Program-made: the position numbers and the translations under genes
Part shown: positions 61,119 through 64,000 of the stretch, piece after piece
Numbering within the stretch: the first letter of the stretch is position 1
Layout: every line of letters starts with the position of its first letter
Notes under the pieces: model-generated
Told to the model about the DNA's origin: nothing
Database searches by the model: none
Seen by the model: only the letters and a program-made list of their open reading frames with translations
Source of the DNA: Campylobacterales bacterium
GTDB lineage: Bacteria; Campylobacterota; Campylobacteria; Campylobacterales; Sulfurimonadaceae
Direction of reading: 5' to 3'
NCBI GenBank assembly: GCA_014859655.1
Contig: JACUTT010000004.1
Coordinates: 1 to 64,000, forward strand
DNA: 64,000 nt

Positions 61119-61517
61119 CTACTTTGTATTGGCGATCGCGTCGAGCACACCGTTGATGAACTTGGGGGACTGCTCTGTTCCAAAGGCCTTTGTAATCTCT
61201 ATCGCTTCGTTGATGATTACCGCAGAGTCAAGCTCGCCAAAAAGTATCTCATACCCACCCAGACGAAGCGTAGCACGCTCAATCGAGCCTAAACGGTCGA
61301 ATTCCCAATCTTTAAGACTGGCGATGATCTTCTCGTCGATCTCGTCAAGATGCTCGATGACGCCTTTGAAAAGGTCCATCGCAAAGTCGCGTTGTTTGTT
61401 GCGGATCTTCTTCTCTTCGAGTATCTCATCGGAGTGCTCAGCTATGTTTTTATTGCCCAGGTCATAAGCGTAGAGAAGACTGACTACGGCCATTCTTGCG
61501 TGGTGTCGTGTCGCCAT
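61119..61517 (-). CDS. nusB: Transcription antitermination factor NusB
   Basis: NusB acts with NusE/S10 in antitermination at rRNA operons. The 132 residues show the all-helical family pattern ARMAVVSLLYAYDLGNK, FAMDLFKGVIEHLDEID, SLKDWEFDRLGSIERATLRL and DSAVIINEAIEITKAFGTE. The start overlaps the ribH stop as TAATG. The order kdsA-ribH-nusB is common in the phylum. Confidence 0.93.
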   Translation of the reverse strand: MATRHHARMAVVSLLYAYDLGNKNIAEHSDEILEEKKIRNKQRDFAMDLFKGVIEHLDEIDEKIIASLKDWEFDRLGSIERATLRLGGYEILFGELDSAVIINEAIEITKAFGTEQSPKFINGVLDAIANTK

Positions 61518-61987
61518 TATGCTTGGATCTCACGGTAAAGGTTTATCATCTCGATCAGTGTGACCATCGCTTCTGCACCTTTGTTTCCGGCCTTGCTTCC
61601 TGCACGCTCTATCGCCTGCTCTATCGTGTCTACCGTCAACAATCCGAAGGCTACGGGCTTGTTAAACTTAAGTGCCATCGTTGCGATGCCCTTGGTGGCT
61701 TCGGCAGAGATGTAGTCAAAATGCGGAGTAGCCCCGCGGATAACAGCGCCCAAACAGCAAACCGCCTCGTACTTTCCGCTCGCCAAAACGCGCTCAAGCG
61801 CCAAAGGCAGCTCGAATGCGCCCGGTACAAGGATAAGCTCCAAGTCCTCTTCGTTTCCGCCATGGCGGAGGTAGGCATCTTTTGCGCCTTCGACCAGACG
61901 GTCGGTGATGATATGGTTAAAACGTGAGTTGATGATCGCTACCTTTTTGCCGGGTACGACCTGAAGTTTTCCTTCTACAATTTTCAT
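61517..61987 (-). CDS. ribH: 6,7-dimethyl-8-ribityllumazine synthase
   Basis: RibH makes lumazine, the precursor of riboflavin. The 156 residues show [37 protein letters not shown], the [20 protein letters not shown] motif with its His, and [17 protein letters not shown]. The length is normal. It lies 39 bp after kdsA, and its stop overlaps the nusB start. Confidence 0.95.
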   Translation of the reverse strand: MKIVEGKLQVVPGKKVAIINSRFNHIITDRLVEGAKDAYLRHGGNEEDLELILVPGAFELPLALERVLASGKYEAVCCLGAVIRGATPHFDYISAEATKGIATMALKFNKPVAFGLLTVDTIEQAIERAGSKAGNKGAEAMVTLIEMINLYREIQA

Positions 61988-62026
61988 AAATTGTCCTCTG
62001 TGAAATTTAAATTATCTGTTTAAAAA

Positions 62027-62827
62027 TTATATCGAAGATACCTCTTGTATCTTCTGAAGCGTGGCGACCAGCTTTTCAAGATCGTCCAGTTTGACCATAT
62101 TCGGCCCGTCAGAGAGCGCTATAGCAGGATCGAAGTGGGTCTCGAAAAAGTAACCGTCCACGCCCACCGCAGCCGCGGCTTTTGCGAGGTAGGGCACCAT
62201 AGAGGAGTCCCCGCCCGTCTTGCCGCCCGCGGAACCCGGCATCTGCACGCTGTGCGTTGCATCAAAGATCACCGGCGCGAACTTTTTCATGATGACCAGA
62301 GAGCGCATGTCGACCACAAGATTGCCATAGCCGAACGTCGATCCACGCTCGCAGAGATAGACGCCGTGCTTGAGCGAGTTCTCATAGCTCGCCTCTTTGC
62401 AGCCGCGAGTATTGAGCACTTTGAGTACCGGATAGAGCATATCTGAAGGCGAAAGAAACTGCCCTTTTTTGATGTTGACGATGCACCCTGTCTTTGCCGC
62501 GGCGACGAGCAGGTCCGTCTGGCGGCACAAAAAGGCCGGGATCTGAAGGACATCGACGACTTTTGAGACCGCCTCGACCTGAGAACTCTCGTGGACATCG
62601 GTGACAATCTTGAAGCCGAAGACGTCTTTGACCTTTTGCAAGATACGCATCCCCTCTTCGAGTCCGGGGCCTCTGTAGCTCTCCAAAGAGGTGCGGTTCG
62701 CCTTGTCAAAGCTCGCCTTAAAATAAAAATCGATCTGCGGATTTTCGTGGTAAGGACGAAGCGCCTCCGCTATCTTAAAAACATTCTCTTCACTCTCAAT
62801 AACACAGGGGCCTGCAAAAAGTACCAT
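62027..62827 (-). CDS. kdsA: 3-deoxy-8-phosphooctulonate synthase
   Basis: KdsA makes Kdo-8-phosphate from PEP and arabinose 5-phosphate for lipopolysaccharide. The 266 residues show [66 protein letters not shown], and the [10 protein letters not shown] and [18 protein letters not shown] segments. It begins 30 bp after the EamA gene and is followed by ribH. Confidence 0.95.
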   Translation of the reverse strand: MVLFAGPCVIESEENVFKIAEALRPYHENPQIDFYFKASFDKANRTSLESYRGPGLEEGMRILQKVKDVFGFKIVTDVHESSQVEAVSKVVDVLQIPAFLCRQTDLLVAAAKTGCIVNIKKGQFLSPSDMLYPVLKVLNTRGCKEASYENSLKHGVYLCERGSTFGYGNLVVDMRSLVIMKKFAPVIFDATHSVQMPGSAGGKTGGDSSMVPYLAKAAAAVGVDGYFFETHFDPAIALSDGPNMVKLDDLEKLVATLQKIQEVSSI

Positions 62828-62857
62828 TTTTTATCCTTTTAATAACGAGATTATAGC

Positions 62858-63745
62858 TTATTTTTTAATGACCAAAAGGCCTGCGATGAAAATCGCCGCA
62901 ATACCGAAGGCGCTTGTCAGGTTCGGCAAGGCGTCTCCCATAAAGAGGCCGATGATAATGGCAAACACGATGTTCGAGTAAGAGACCGCACCGACTATTC
63001 CGGCTCTCGTCACGCCGTAGGCCTTGGTCATATAGACCTGCGCCATCGTCGCAAAAAGCCCAAGCCCGAGGATGTAAAACCACGCGATACCCCTGGGCAT
63101 CGTAAACTCCGCAAAGAGAAAGTCAAGCTCGTCCGTATGGATAAAAGGCTCCAGAGCCAGAAGCATCAGCGGACCAAGGGTTCCCACCGCCATAAAAGAG
63201 AGCACGATCGCGCGGGTGTCATAATAGTTTCGCAGCTCGCGTACCGAGGTATAGGCCAGAGCCGCGCCAACGCCGCTGAAGATACCAAGAACATCCGTCT
63301 TGCTCAGGGTGAAACCGCTGGGCTGCGCGATCAGAACAATGCCCGCAAAACCCACGAATAGGGCTATCCAGCCGTAAAAACCCATCTTCTCTTTTAAAAA
63401 GAGGTAGGCAAAAAAGGCGGTAAAGATCGGCGAGGTCTTAGAGAAGGTCATCGCGTCCGCCAGCGAGATGTGCGCTATGTTATAGAAAAAGGCCAGCAGC
63501 GCCAGAAAACCCATAAGACCGCGAAAGACGAGCAGAAAAGGGCGTCCACCCTTTTGCACCAAGGGAGTTTTCAACACCATAAACCCTATCATCACCACGC
63601 CGAAAATATTTCTGAAAAAGACCACTTCCAAAGAGCTCATACTCTCGCTGAGCTCTTTGGCAAAGGCGCCCATCACAGCAAACAAAAAAGAGGCAAAAAG
63701 CATGTAGAGCACGCCTTTGTCGATCAAACTTATTCTTCGTAGCAT
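62858..63745 (-). CDS. EamA-family (DMT) exporter
   Basis: A 295-residue membrane protein of the drug/metabolite transporter superfamily with about ten helices in two EamA repeats: YMLFASFLFAVMGAFAKEL, VFFRNIFGVVMIGFMVL, and in the second half YTSVRELRNYYDTRAIVL and AIIIGLFMGDALPNL. The substrate is not known. ATG at 63745 gives the usual MLRRISL start; an in-frame ATG 15 bp upstream is possible. It lies ahead of kdsA on the same strand. Confidence 0.82.
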   Translation of the reverse strand: MLRRISLIDKGVLYMLFASFLFAVMGAFAKELSESMSSLEVVFFRNIFGVVMIGFMVLKTPLVQKGGRPFLLVFRGLMGFLALLAFFYNIAHISLADAMTFSKTSPIFTAFFAYLFLKEKMGFYGWIALFVGFAGIVLIAQPSGFTLSKTDVLGIFSGVGAALAYTSVRELRNYYDTRAIVLSFMAVGTLGPLMLLALEPFIHTDELDFLFAEFTMPRGIAWFYILGLGLFATMAQVYMTKAYGVTRAGIVGAVSYSNIVFAIIIGLFMGDALPNLTSAFGIAAIFIAGLLVIKK

Positions 63746-63862
63746 TTTAATCTTCTCCATTTGATGTTATGCACTTTAGGAACAAAGTCCCTAAAGTGGC
63801 AGGGACAGATGTCCCTACGACCCCCTAAAGCTACCCGCATCCTTCGGATACGGCAGATAAAC

Positions 63863-63905
63863 TGACCTTTCACACCTTGTCAGGGCAAGATGCGAAAGGT
63901 CAGTT
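63863..63905. repeat. Inverted repeat in the gap before the last gene
   Basis: ACTGACCTTTC and GAAAGGTCAGT form a perfect 11-pair stem around about 20 bases. Smaller inverted repeats (GGGACAGATGTCCC near 63800, CTTTAGG/CCCTAAAG near 63773) lie just before. The gap 63761-63954 holds no gene; the cluster of stems may be terminators or the end of a small repeat element. Confidence 0.5.
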
Positions 63906-63954
63906 ATTTAATGCTAGAATTCTAGTCAAACTTCTATTAATGACAAGGAAAACA

Positions 63955-64000
63955 ATGTTCAATCTCATACTCTTTGGTATCGTCGTCTATGTGCTTTATC
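63955..64000 (+). CDS. Start of a gene cut by the right edge
   Basis: ATG with a correctly spaced AAGGA opens a frame reading MFNLILFGIVVYVLY, a probable membrane segment, and runs off the window. The family cannot be told from 15 residues. Confidence 0.5.
   Translation, partial: MFNLILFGIVVYVLY

Overview
The window is about 64 kb of a bacterial chromosome, almost certainly from a sulfur-oxidising Campylobacterota species close to Sulfurimonas or a related genus. This rests on gene content, not on a database search. It has a flavocytochrome c sulfide dehydrogenase-type flavoprotein with a Rieske protein and a c-type cytochrome, the futalosine menaquinone enzyme MqnC, an NhaD antiporter, FliW, a DciA-like protein and very dense, overlapping gene packing. 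TATAAT -10 boxes without an obvious -35 box stand before several genes.

Layout. 1-0.44 kb: the 5' part of a minus-strand secreted protein, probably of the DUF4105 family, carrying a 42-bp tandem repeat. 0.5-4.3 kb: a DUF3015 protein, then clpS-clpA-aat, a complete N-degron module. 4.35-8.1 kb: metY facing bioD-pyrB-pabB. 8.1-13.8 kb: a PIF1-type helicase, a three-gene LRV/MoxR/VWA set and a DEDDh exonuclease. 13.8-15.6 kb: a small unknown protein, a truncated LolA-like gene ending at an insertion-sequence end, a NUDIX hydrolase and decayed sequence. 15.6-18.9 kb: the sulfide-oxidation type set (flavoprotein, Rieske, cytochrome c) and a lipoprotein. 19.0-22.7 kb: an island-like stretch with a mini-palindrome made of two insertion-sequence ends, a hybrid histidine kinase, an RsbQ-type alpha/beta hydrolase and the last 50 codons of a tyrosine recombinase beside tRNA-Leu(GAG).

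22.8-33.6 kb: atpE, then purD-RDD-lptD-mlaD-PRTase-pnp as one tightly overlapped transcription unit, a probable 6S RNA on the plus strand, and guaA. 33.7-38.9 kb: nadB-nhaD, then dciA-like-uvrC in the opposite direction. 38.9-44.9 kb: a four-gene phosphorelay (PAS protein, twin-Hpt protein, NIT-domain hybrid kinase with three receiver domains, single-domain response regulator) with a copy of the insertion-sequence end in front of it. 45-49.4 kb: lon, bamD, fliW, proC. 49.6-56.2 kb: a large secreted protein followed by three pseudopilin-like proteins, resembling the MSHA-type mshQ/O/P arrangement. 56.2-64 kb: hpf, recG, an M16 peptidase homologue without its zinc motif, mqnC, nusB, ribH, kdsA, an EamA exporter and the start of another gene.

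The most interesting items are the RsbQ-hydrolase/PAS-kinase pair beside an integrase remnant, the phosphorelay with a degenerate second Hpt and degenerate receivers, the palindrome GCTATAGC (14 copies found by eye, about one expected by chance), the repeat-bearing gene without a normal start codon, and the secreted-protein/pseudopilin cluster.
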